The position numbers and the translations under genes were made by a program. From Malus domestica (taxonomy: Eukaryota > Streptophyta > Magnoliopsida > Rosales > Rosaceae): a stretch of 64,000 nt of DNA. Each line of letters opens with the position of its first letter. The stretch's first letter is position 1. Below, in pieces: positions 35,790 to 46,890 of the stretch. The notes under the pieces are model-generated. The model did no database searches. It was given only the letters and a program-made list of their open reading frames with translations, and was not told the origin of the DNA. The stretch is taken from NCBI RefSeq assembly GCF_042453785.1, contig NC_091675.1, forward strand, positions 52,214,501 through 52,278,500, given 5' to 3'.

Positions 35790-37067
35790 ATGGGAGACGA
35801 CCAGTTTAAGCTCCCTCCTGGTTTCCGATTTGACCCGACCGACGAAGAACTTGTAGTCCATTTCCTTCAACGTAAGGCAGCTCTCTTACCTTTCCATCCC
35901 GATGTCATTCCCGATCTCCATCTCTACCCATATGATCCATGGGAATTAAATGGTATGCTTGTTTTTGTTACCATGCATGTATGCGTTTCTTTCGTAAATA
36001 TTAAAAATACTCCCGAACAACTAAATCAAGCACTTATGTACTTGACTACATATATTTGACAATGAATAGATGGTACAATACTGCTAGCACATATTACAGG
36101 ACTCTCTTGCAAACTTATATACGGACGTGTCTACACAAGAATCCGATCGATTCCCATACATATTGAGACTAGCAATATAATTAGTTAATATTGTTATATC
36201 TTCTGGTAAAGAGAATATATTTCGTATATTAATTAATGAGTTTTTGCACTGTATTTATGTATAGGTAAGGCTTTGAGTGAGGGCAAGCAGTGGTACTTCT
36301 ACAGCAGGAGGGCACAGAATCGGGTCACGAATAATGGGTACTGGAAAACATTAGGCATTGAAGAACCTATCTTTTCAAGCTCATCTTCTAATCCTACCAA
36401 GAAAGTTGGGATGAAAAAATATTTGACGTTTTTCGTTGGAGAAGCTCCAAATTCAGGCATCAAAACTAATTGGACAATGCACGAGTATCGTCTCTCTTCG
36501 TCAGCCTCAGATTGTGCTTCTTCTTCCACCACCACGACCACCAGCAGATCATCCAAAAGAAGAGGGCAATCCAATACAGTTAGTAATGCATGTCACCATC
36601 ACTACTACTACTACTAATACTACTACTATGCAATGACATGATGTGCATGCGTGGCTACTCACGTACAAGAAACAAAATAATTACGTAGTTATGACAGTTC
36701 TCTTACATATGCAAAAGAAAGTGTATTTTTGTTATTCTTATGGGAACTTTAACGAAAAGAATCTGGTACTGTTCACTTTAACGAAAAACCACGTTTTTAC
36801 ACTAAAAAGTCAATCCTGGTACTATTCACTTTACCTTTTATTTTGTCCTTATCATTAAAACTCAAAGTTTTCAAGCCATTTTCATTAGTTTTCCTTATTC
36901 TTATTTCTACATATATAATTGTTTTTCAGGAATACAGTGGATACGTTCTGTGTAAAGTCTACGAGCGTGAGGATGATGATGATGATGGGACAGAGCTTTC
37001 GTGCCTGGACGAAGTGTTCTTATCTTTGGATGATCTTGATGAAATAAGTTTGCCAAATTATAATTAG
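35790..37067 (+). CDS. XND1: NAC transcription factor, XND1/ANAC104 type
   Basis: Three exons (35790-35952, 36265-36578, 36930-37067), GT-AG introns in phase, 204 aa. The NAC domain subdomains are in order: A (LPPGFRFDPTDEELVVHFL, about residues 8-26), B (HPDVIPDLHLYPYDPWELN), C (KQWYFYSRRAQNRVTNNGYW), D (KKVGMKKYLTFFVGEAP...TNWTMHEYRL) and E (YSGYVLCKVYERED). The DNA-contact motif WKATG of typical NACs is replaced by WKTLG, as in the divergent XND1 group. The short acidic C-terminus DDGTELSCLDEVFLSLDDL is the group signature and includes an LxCx-acidic motif. In Arabidopsis XND1 represses tracheary element secondary wall formation and cell death and binds the retinoblastoma-related protein. 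Function here is by homology. A MITE sits in intron 2. Confidence 0.95.
36742..36894 (+). mobile_element. Mutator-type MITE in NAC intron 2
   Basis: A 153-bp element, GGGAACTTTAACGAAAAG to TTCATTAGTTTTCC, flanked by a perfect 10-bp duplication TTATTCTTAT (36732-36741 and 36895-36904). It closely matches the nested copy at 34556-34710 and supplies almost half of the 351-bp intron. Its right flank lies 35 bp upstream of the exon 3 boundary, so it could influence branch point choice. Confidence 0.92.
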
Positions 37068-39973
37068 AGTAATTAAGAGAACTGATCAAGGGGAAAATTA
37101 AAGGACAGAGAGGGACCTAACTAGTGCTCTATTATTAACAATTAGCTTTATCCAATTGTATAATTTCATTACTGCAGGTTGTAGCTAGATTAATGTTGTA
37201 AAAAATTCCATTATTTAAACTCCAAGTGGGCTTTACTTATTTATCTAGCGAATCCACAATAGCTCATTTCTATTATGATACAAGTATGTGGTAAAAAATA
37301 TGTATTTTTTATCACATTTAGATTCTTAAAAGGCAGACCGTCCATGGTAGATTTCAATCTATCACGGGAATCCACCATGGTAGATGAACTTTTGTCTTCT
37401 AGCAGAGCCAAGTACATGGCTATGGTGGGCTATAGCATAGTTAGCGTTTGAGTTCCTTAACATTAAACAAACTAATTAGTTGGGCTACTATATAATGTTT
37501 TATTGTCCTAGCCCACAACTAATCACTTAAAAAAAAAAAAAAAAAAAAAAACTAATCACTTTAACCAACACCAAAAATTCATAGTATTAAATTAAAAACT
37601 TCAATATCATTACTACCATATACGGGTCTTAGTAGACTGTAACCTTTCATTGCTCAACGCACTCACTCATGACTCATGAAAGCTGCTTGTCAATGCGATA
37701 CAGAGATACAGACCAGACTAAACATTTTTGAAGTCTAAAGAAAGGCCTCTTGCCAAAGAGACACTTAGACAAATGTCTCTCTTCTTTGACTCTTAATCTG
37801 CATGTTTATTGATTTTTCTGATCAATTAGTAAGTTCTTGACCACTTTATTTTTTGTTCTTGATCTAACTGCGAGTTTATCTGTTTATTTTGGATTTTGAG
37901 AGTTCATACTTGAAATTTTAATTATTTTGATATTTTCAGTTTGCATAATTTGAATTGTTAAATTTTCTGATAGATTTGTTGAAATATAATTTATCATATA
38001 GAATTTAATTAGGTTACTATTATATAAATCTATGTAAGCAACAAAAGAAAATTGAGAAATTGATTTCGTAGTAATAATTTTAGCTTAGCGCACCCACCAA
38101 ATAATTTTTGGCTTCGCCATTTGAGTGTTGTTCAATACATTAAACTTATCTTTATATTATTTCGAAACAATGCTATTTAGACACACAACTAATTTCATAT
38201 CTAACACAATTTTAATAAAAATGGACCATAGTATTATGTGTAGAACTTATGCCTATTAGAGACAATGAGATCGACCTGTTTTACTATTTTTTCAACACTG
38301 GCATAGTCACATAGAGAGGAGTGGAAAGCTATATAGCAATTCTACATGTTTTACATATTTTGAACTAAGTGGCATGCGGCCGCTTAAGCATTATTTGACC
38401 GTGAATATATGTGAGTCTCACAATGAAGACCACATCCACTTATGGTCAGAAATTTTCATGTGTTCATAATCAACTGTCCGTAGAGATATGCAGATTTCTC
38501 TGGAGATTAATTAGCATAGAGAAAAGTACATTAGTTAGGGTTTCCCCCCCCCCCCCCCCCCCGCGGAACTTATTCTACCAACTTTTGAGATAGTAACGCA
38601 TGTAACAGTTCAACAACAAGAAGAAAAACCCTCATGTAATAGTGTTTGTCTTTGTTTTGCGTCTGGCCCTACTCTAAACCTTGTTTGCTCAAGGCAAATA
38701 CAGAATCGATACATTTGTTAGTAATCTTTTTTAGTTAAATATTATCTTATTCAATGGAAAAAGATGAGGCAAGATTAGCTCTTTGGCAATGGTCGCATGC
38801 AAGACACCTCATTTTCCTAAAGGGGTGAGCAACATTACACCTAGAAATCCCCCACGCCAATCCCTCCTCCACCAAATTTATTGATAATAAATGAAAGTAA
38901 ACAAAAAAAATACAAGCATGGGGACTATGCCAAGACCCGCAAAGGCAAAACAATCATCGAAAAGGATAATAAGGACAAAACGATATTTCACGGGCGCGGG
39001 CAGATGTTACAAAATTTGGAATTGTGGATCCCCAGTAATAAGCATAATTATATGTCCCAAATGAAGCTAAAACATATGCAACCTGATTTCCTTATTTATA
39101 AATATATGTACACGCAAATCGCATATGATGAAATCATCAGAGATAATTCTTCCAATCCACCATCAAAAAGCAAGGAACCGCAATTGGCGTAATAAGTTGG
39201 TGATTAATATCTTTTTTTTTTTCCCAATAGTTTAAGACTACGAATCTTAAAAATGAACAGTGAAAATTAATCATTTAAAAAAATCAATTAGTAGGTTGAA
39301 CTATCGAGCCAGAAAGAGAAAAAAAAAAGGAAGATCCGATTTTCGATGAAATGCGGGAAAACAAATTCGTAAAATGACTATTAGTAGGAGTTGACTTGAG
39401 CTTAATTATTACATGCTGCATTGAGATTTTGTGCACTTGAGATCTAGCTGGAAAGTCTCGATCATCCTTTGGTTGGGACTTGGTATGCTCACGTGTAGAA
39501 ATTATTGAGGAGGATAAACGTGAGAGAGGGAAGTGGAGCCCAGTTAGCACTGTAATGTAATGTGTAAGTTTGCAGCTAAAGGGCCACTGAGCAGACCTTA
39601 AAACTCTCCTTTCTTTTTCTGCTTTATAGCATTTGGGTAAATATTTTGTACAATCCCAAGCAACAATGGGGATTTCGGGTGGCTGCTTAGGGGTGCATGA
39701 CACATGCATGATGCAAATATTCCATGCTTAGGAGTGATGCACACTTAGTTGGTAAATACTTTTCGATGTCATGTTATTTGGCACTCAGAATTGATATACT
39801 AATTGACATATTTTCTAATAGAAGTAAAAAGCTCACATATAATAGTATGACTACTTGTATTCAAAATTATTAGCAAACGTATTAATTTTGTATGTCAAAA
39901 TAATCTAGGTATCAATTGTAAGTAAAGATTTAACTGATGACATGAACCAATAATATGTTAATTAATTAATTAA
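37068..39973. other. Intergenic region downstream of the NAC gene
   Basis: No gene supported. Notable are a poly(A) run at 37529-37550, a short inverted/direct motif around CCATGGTAGAT (37339-37385), a homopolymer C run near 38545-38563, and a 103-codon frame at 38881-39192 that is lysine/asparagine-rich with no family features and judged spurious. Confidence 0.5.
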
Positions 39974-40120
39974 GGGGTGGTGCTATCCAACACTCATTTT
40001 TACCTCTCAACACCCCTTTCAATTTTTAACTATTGGGTCGAATAAATTGAAAAATATCAATGGACCAAAATTAACAAGGATGTGTTGGAAGTAAAAAGGA
40101 CTATTTGAATAGCACTACCC
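39974..40120. mobile_element. Short MITE
   Basis: A 147-bp element with inverted ends GGGGTGGTGCTATCC and AATAGCACTACCC. TTAATTAA flanks both sides (39966-39973 and 40121-40128). The duplication could be the full 8 bp or, because the site is simple sequence, a 3-bp TAA/TTA of Tourist type. Related sequence seems to underlie part of the array units at the start of the window. Confidence 0.75.
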
Positions 40121-40170
40121 TTAATTAAGCGAAAAATGGGGGGACACAAAAAAAAATTGTAAAAGAATGG

Positions 40171-40394
40171 AAAATTTTAATCAAAGAAGAGGAATAGAGA
40201 TACAAAATATTAAGATAATTATATCATAAGCACCAAATTTGTTTACAAGTTTTGCTACAAAAAAGAACATTAATCATCATGGCTCAAAATTGACTGAGAT
40301 ATTTTTTTTCAAGATAAATTCTTTAAGTAACACCCTATACATGCAGAATAGTGAATCAACTCTAGAGTACTCAACCAACAACACACAAACTGAA
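40171..40394. repeat. Dispersed repeat copy A, left half (split by the gypsy insertion)
   Basis: AATTTTAATCAAA...ACACACAAACTGAA matches 52604-52820 in the same orientation with moderate divergence. The match resumes after the retrotransposon at 49578-49662 (CTGAAGCTAAATTTAACA). Confidence 0.88.
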
Positions 40395-43084
40395 TGACAC
40401 ACCCCGTCCCGAAGGAGGGCGTGCTGGCCGTCACGTGAGAGTGACGTAACCATTTACACAGTTCGGAAGCTTTAAAAAAAATTCCAATTACTAAGATAAC
40501 ACACCCGAGGGTGAGTCCTACTTTTGTGAATTCTGTCAGAACACCGTTGGATTCCTCGTGGCCACCAAAGCTCTGCTAACTTGAACCTGGAGGGGCGCAA
40601 AACAAAATTGAGTGGGTCAGTAAAACAAAGTTTTTCGAAGACTTTTCATTTAGAACATTTATAACCCCTCACCGTAAAACCTGTATACTTTCCCAGAAAA
40701 TAGCATATATATAACATATATATAAGCAAAAAGCTCAAATCTCAAACCTTTAACACTTTTCAGAAATATATATATATATATATAGATATATAACCATATG
40801 AAATCTCAAAGCTTGAATCCCAAATCTTTAACATTTTTCAAGAAAAACATGCCATGCCATAAATCAAAATATAAATCAGGTGAAATAAGGAATCAATCGG
40901 AGACCCTGCAGTTGGTCCTATACGATTAATTCAATAGCTCAATATCTCACTAAGCCGGAGTCACCACAGTGACCTATACGGCCCTACTCTGCACATCACT
41001 CGGAACTACGTAAGGTAGTCTATACGATGAAAGGTGTAAAATACGCTCTAGTGCTTCTCTCATCATATCATCAGCGCACATATCTAAGGTCACCCACCAG
41101 TCGGAACCCCTCTAATGGTCTGTACGACTGGCATGTCGGAACCCTCACATGGTCTGTACGACATCCACCTACTTGATCCAAGGCGAGCGTGCGGTGTGGT
41201 GAATAATATAAGCACTAACACCTAGGGTGCAGATTATGAGCTCAAACATCTCAACAACAACAATTCAATGAATAAACGAACTCACCTGACTTACCTGTGC
41301 CTCCACAGCACCATGCAACATGTATGCATCATATATCAATCATATAACTCATATGAAATTCACATTTTCCAAATAATTCTATGCATGGCATTTTCAAAAC
41401 ATAATTTCGCATAAAAGCATTTTTTCTGGGAAAAACAATAGTATATAGGTAATACGAAAACAAAACTGCCCACTCACCTGGAGTTCGCCCACAACTCCCT
41501 AGCACCGTACATCAAGGCGTCATGACGATTAGCGCCTAGAACAACAATCAAATCCAACCTCAGAAATTCTGCCGATAGAATACATAACTTATATAAGACA
41601 CGTCACTACGTAGTTCGATCCGGATGATCTGCAATTCAGATTTCAAATCCGTAACTTCCAGAGGTCCACAATATACCTCTAGGACAACATCCTAAAATTT
41701 CATTACCATCCAACGGTCGGATCTTCGTCAATTTCCAAAACTAAGTGACGGTTAACATTCTATTTTATGAACTTACAACTTCAATTCCAGAAGATCCGTA
41801 AATCGGATTCCCAATCCGTAAGTTCCTATAATCCTCAAATATTACGTATTACAACGTATCAAAGTTTGATGACGATCCAACGGTCGGATCGTCAATTCAC
41901 ATTTTCATCTAACCACGAATCGTAACCAACTTAGGTTCAATTATTCAATTTACGTCCATCAATTATCAAAACAGAACCTAGAACCTTAATCACAAGCTAA
42001 TAATGACATTGGCGGGCCATTGGCCACGCGCCGCCGCGCGGGCCGCCGCGGGTGGCGGTTGGCCGCCCCCGGCTCGCCGGAAAATTCAACTATTTCCAAA
42101 AATTACCAAAATTTGCAGATTTGAAGATCTCAATGAGTAGAACAACTTTCATACCTGAGACCAAGGCCAATTTGGCCTGGAAGTGCTTCAATTTCACCAA
42201 AACCGTGAAGAACTCTAGAATTTGGGTGTTTCCAATTCGACCTTCAAACTTGTTCCAACGCCTCAATTACCTCTTGGGCTTTGTTCTAGGTCCTAAAGGA
42301 ATGCTAAAGGTGTTAGTAATTGAAAGAAAACATTTCAAAATTTGGAGAATTTAAACAAAAGGGTCGCGGCACCCGTAGGGGTGTTCTTCGCGAAATCACA
42401 ACGAAATTCAATGATTCTTGGGGTGAAACGTAAAGAGGGAAGGCCTAGATGATGATTAGGAGTGGTACCTTGACTCAATTCGTCGGAAATTTGGACGAAA
42501 TCCATCGAATTTGGGCGTGGGCACCGCCGGGTCGAAACGACCCACGGGTTCTCCCCAACCCATTTCCTCTTTTCCTCCGCTTCTCACCCTCTCTCCCTTC
42601 CTCCTTTCCCTGTTCCGATTGGTCAGTTTCTTCCCCTCTCTGCCTCTGATTCGCTCTCTCTCCTTCTTCTCCGATTGGGCAGTTTTTGCCCAATCTCTCT
42701 TCCTCTTTTCTGTTTTCTGGTTCTTCCCACGCACACACCCACACAAAACTTTCATTTTTCTCATCCCAGCCATCCATTTCAAAATCCTTTAATCTGGGCC
42801 ATCCAAATTTTAATAAAAGAATTTCTATATTTTACTAAAATTATAATTCCTTAAAATTCCAAATTTCAAACGTTAATAACTTCTTCGATATAACTCCAAA
42901 TCACGAACCGTCTGCGCCCACACGTCCATAACGACGAGTACTACGAGGATATGTCAAGAAAACAAATCTTAGATGGCCCGACACAACGATTAACCTCGAA
43001 TGATGTGCGTGCCTCAAAGGGCATTTTTGTAAAATCCTTTATTAAAACTTTAAAAATTCTTAAAATTAGGGACGGGCTGTCACA
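40395..43084 (-). repeat. Gypsy LTR (3' LTR on the minus strand)
   Basis: A 2690-bp LTR. It includes a (TA)9 tract near 40767, repeated CGGAACC...GGTCTGTACGAC words at 41050-41170 and a very GC-rich patch at 42010-42080. Frames within it (for example 42052-42354) recur identically in the other LTR and are not treated as genes. Confidence 0.95.
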
Positions 43085-46000
43085 ATCTACCCACCTTACA
43101 GAAATTTCGTCCTCGAAATTTACACAATCTTTACAATCCATCAATATCCATGAAACAGCCCGAAACACATCTCTCTCATTCGATTCTTTGATTTCTAAGT
43201 AGCTTCTTCCACTGAAAGATTCCTCCATAAACTTTCACCAAACTCATAGTCTTATTTCTCAGTACATCATCTTTCTAATAAAAGATAGGCACTGGCTCCT
43301 CATCATACGTCAAATCCATATTGACTTCCAAAGGTTGAGAAGGTATCACTCGTGAAGGATATGAGGTTTAATGTCGAAGTATCGAAACATAAAACATATC
43401 ATGCCCTTTCATCGGCTCTGGAGGCAACTCAGCCCGTACGTAACTTCACTGACTCGTTCAATGATCACAGATGGTCTGACGTATCTAGGACTTACTTGTT
43501 TTTCTTTTTTAAAACGAATCATACTTTTCCAAGGTGATAATTTCAAAATCATTCGATCACCTACATATACATCCGGTCAGTGGCATGTTTGTCTGCTAAG
43601 CTCTTCAGCCGATCCTGGCCCACTTCCAGGTTAGACTTAATTACTTGAATATTCCGAATAGTCTCATCCACTAACTCAGGGCCTTGAATACTATCCGTCC
43701 CCAATTCTAACAATTTCGAAACACAAGACATAGCTTTACACGGCCTTATGGCGTTACTCTAGGGAACAAACTGAAGGGACCAACATACCCAAGAAGTTTA
43801 ACAGATCCCAAATCTCTTTTTCCATAAAACAAACAAATAAATGTTGCGCTTGTCTGGAAAGGTTGGTGTTCTCATACTGAAGTAACATACGTTGACGTCA
43901 CCAGCCGATCAATTATTATTCAAATTCCAACCTAACTATTTTGTATACGAGGAAGCTTGTCCACGAAATCCATAGTAATATTCTCCCATTTCCACCGTGG
44001 AATGGGAAATGACTACATTATTCCAAAAGACTTATTTCTTTCTGCTTTAACCTGATGACTGATGATACGCCTACTAACATACTTCGCCATTCCTCTTTTC
44101 ATACCCGTCAATAGTACATGAACGAATGGTATGATAAATCTTAGTACTTTTGGGATGCATTGTAGAAGTGGAATAATGTACATCGTCAAAATTGCTTTCT
44201 TTAATTCCACACCATTAGGCATAAACACTTTGTTCTTTTGCATAGGCTTGCCATCTGATTCTCTAACTCTAAGGTCCTTCTTTTTCCCGTTATTCCTTGC
44301 TTTAAATAAATTCTTGAATTTCTTCGTCAAACGCTCGAGTATCGAGTACGATCTACCAAATGGGTCCAACTTAGAAATTAGCAAGTAAGGCTTCTTCTCG
44401 ATTTTTGATACTCAACTTTACTCCAGTAGATTTCAAATCCACAAGAAGATGAACATAGCAAGCGTACCAAGCATTAATTCTCACTGGGGTCTTCCTACTA
44501 AATGCATCAGCCACAACATTAGCTTGACCACCCTCGTCACACAATCATAATCACTAAGCAACTCATTCCACCTTTGTTGCCTAAGATTAAGATACCTCTG
44601 AATAAACAGATATTGGGTACTCTTTTGATTTGTAACAATCATGCACTTTTCTTCCCATAAAGACATTGTCTCCAAATTCTCAAAGCAAAGATGATAGCTG
44701 CTAATTCCAAATTATAATTAGGGTAATTCATCTTATGAGATCCCAATGGCCCTGAAGCATAGGCAATCATCCTACCATGTTGCATCAACACGCATCCAAG
44801 TACATTCAAAGAAGTATTATTATAGACCACATAATTACCACTATCGTCTGGGAGTGCGAAAACAGATGCATGAGTGAGGGAATACTTTACTTGCTGAAGC
44901 TCTACTCACAATTTTTTTTTTTTTTTTTTTTTTTTATCCCACTCAAACTTAACCTCTTTTCTCATCAATCTCGCCAAGGGCGAAGCAATAATTAAAATCT
45001 TGGACGAACTATCGATAATATCCTGCTAATCCGAGAAAACTCTGAACCTCAGTCACAGTTCGCAATTGTTCCAAATTCTCAATCGTTGCTACTCTTTTAA
45101 GAATCCATTTGAATACCTTAAGTAGATATAATTAATTTATCCAACATTAGCATTTGCTAAACTTAGCATACATCAACGTTCCCTCAATCTTTGCAACACC
45201 AACTTTAAATATCTAGCATGCACTGCTCTAATCTTATCAATCTCGTCAATGGCAAACAATAACAACCCGGTCCAGATATCACTGGAATACTTCCTTCAGC
45301 AAACTCATAAAAGTAGCAGGTGCATTCGTCACTCCGTATGGCCTCCCAACTTGAAATGACCATAACGAGTCCTGGATTCAGTCTTATGAACATCCCCACT
45401 GTTAATCTTCAACTAATATCATTCAGACCTCAAGTCAATCTCAGAAAGTACCCAGGCGCCTCAGAGCTGATCAAATAATCATCAATACACAACAATGGAT
45501 AACAGCTCTCAATCGTTACCCGATTCAATTACATAATATCAATGCCTAGCCTTAATGTCCATTTTCTTCCTCACAAATAACCCGGAGCTTTTCCAATGTG
45601 ATATAATAAGTTGAATGGAACTTTTAACTCAACCTGAACCAATCTCTAACATAGGATTTGTACCTAAAAACAATTCAATAATAAAACCCACATCTCTGCC
45701 TGGCGGCAATCTAGGTAAGGCATCTGGGAATACACCAAGAAAATGTCTAACCATCTTTACATCTTCCATACTATTAGGATCAACATCATTTAGCACCATA
45801 TGAACTCAATATCTTGGCAGCCTTTTGATAACAATCTTCTTTGCTCTCTCAACAGGAATAATGACATAACTCACTCCACTTTACTTACCCCCAAAAGTAA
45901 CCTCTGGTCATCCAGGTCAACAAAAATTAACTGATTCCCCATAGCAATCTAGCTTGACACAATTATACATTTCCTCTACCAGAGTCATCTTGTCTCAGAA

Positions 46001-46890
46001 ATCTGGGATCACTAGTAAATCTATCACTTCGCCTCTGACCAGTGGCAGTAAAACTTAAGCTGGGAAAATTAGCTCTAATTTCACTTCCTTTGAAGCTCTG
46101 AGTCCTCCGAGGTCTTTGATATGACGAATCTTTAACTTTATCGTCTTATTCTGATTCTCATTCCTTTCTTATTCCTCTTTACTCTCGCTGATCATATTCT
46201 CAAAGTCTTCAAAGCCCAACAGCATCCCGTAAACTCTTGGTAAAAAGTACAATGGATAGTGATCGCCAAAGAACGCAACTTCTTCTTATCATCCAGCCAA
46301 AAACGACATAACACCTCGACCGAATTAACAACATCATCAGAATGGAAATAAGGCAAGTCTGTAAGCTTTCTATAATATTCATCCGTCGTCATTTTCCTCG
46401 TCTCACATTTGCAATTTCTTGTTTACTACCATCACAATATGCCGGGGGAATGAACTTTTCTTAAACAATTCTTTAAACAACTTCCAAACAGTTGTCCTTC
46501 CGATATTGTCGGATAACATTCCTATCTCCATCAAAATGCAGATTCATCACTCAAAAACTAGGTAATCATCTCGACCTACCTATCGGGAGGAAAATTCCCT
46601 TAACCTTGCATAATCTGAAACGCCTTTTCCCAATTGATTAAGCCATCAATCTGCTCCCTTAGGTCCTTCATATCCCTAAGGGATTCAAATTTAACTTATA
46701 ACCAGTCTCAAAAGGTCCCTTTAGATAATAGACTGAATCACAATGGCAATAGTTTCCCCCCAAACTACTATATCAGGGAAATTAGGCTCATCCGAACTAC
46801 GTGGCTCGCTACGAGGCGGTATAGTTCTGACAGAAGACACTAGGAAATTATCAAGATGTCCAGAATTGCAACCTAGGCTCTGATACCAAC
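43085..46890 (-). pseudogene. Broken gypsy gag-pol interior
   Basis: Read on the minus strand from 46890 down, pieces appear in normal chromovirus order but in several frames with many stops. The gag core is at 46392-46192 (MTTDEYYRKLTDLPYFHSDD). RT fragments lie near 45400-45000. RNase H is at 44830-44480 ([40 protein letters not shown]). The integrase zinc-finger region is at 44384-44013 (AKYVSRRIISHQVKAERNKS), with most of its His/Cys ligands lost. Then come WKWENITMDFVDKLP near 43990-43940 and a C-terminal stretch related to YDEEPVPIL near 43300. At about 3.8 kb the interior is shorter than an autonomous element's. It cannot encode functional proteins. Confidence 0.9.

Noticed and set aside
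38881..39192. 103-codon Lys/Asn-rich frame
   Set aside because: No motifs, no splice context and AT-driven composition; judged chance.
42052..42354. 100-codon frame repeated at 48545-48847
   Set aside because: Both copies lie inside the gypsy LTRs; duplication follows from LTR identity and is not evidence of a gene.
42456..42792. Overlapping frames on both strands in the LTR (also 48949-49285)
   Set aside because: Pyrimidine-rich LTR sequence gives long frames on both strands; no recognisable protein.
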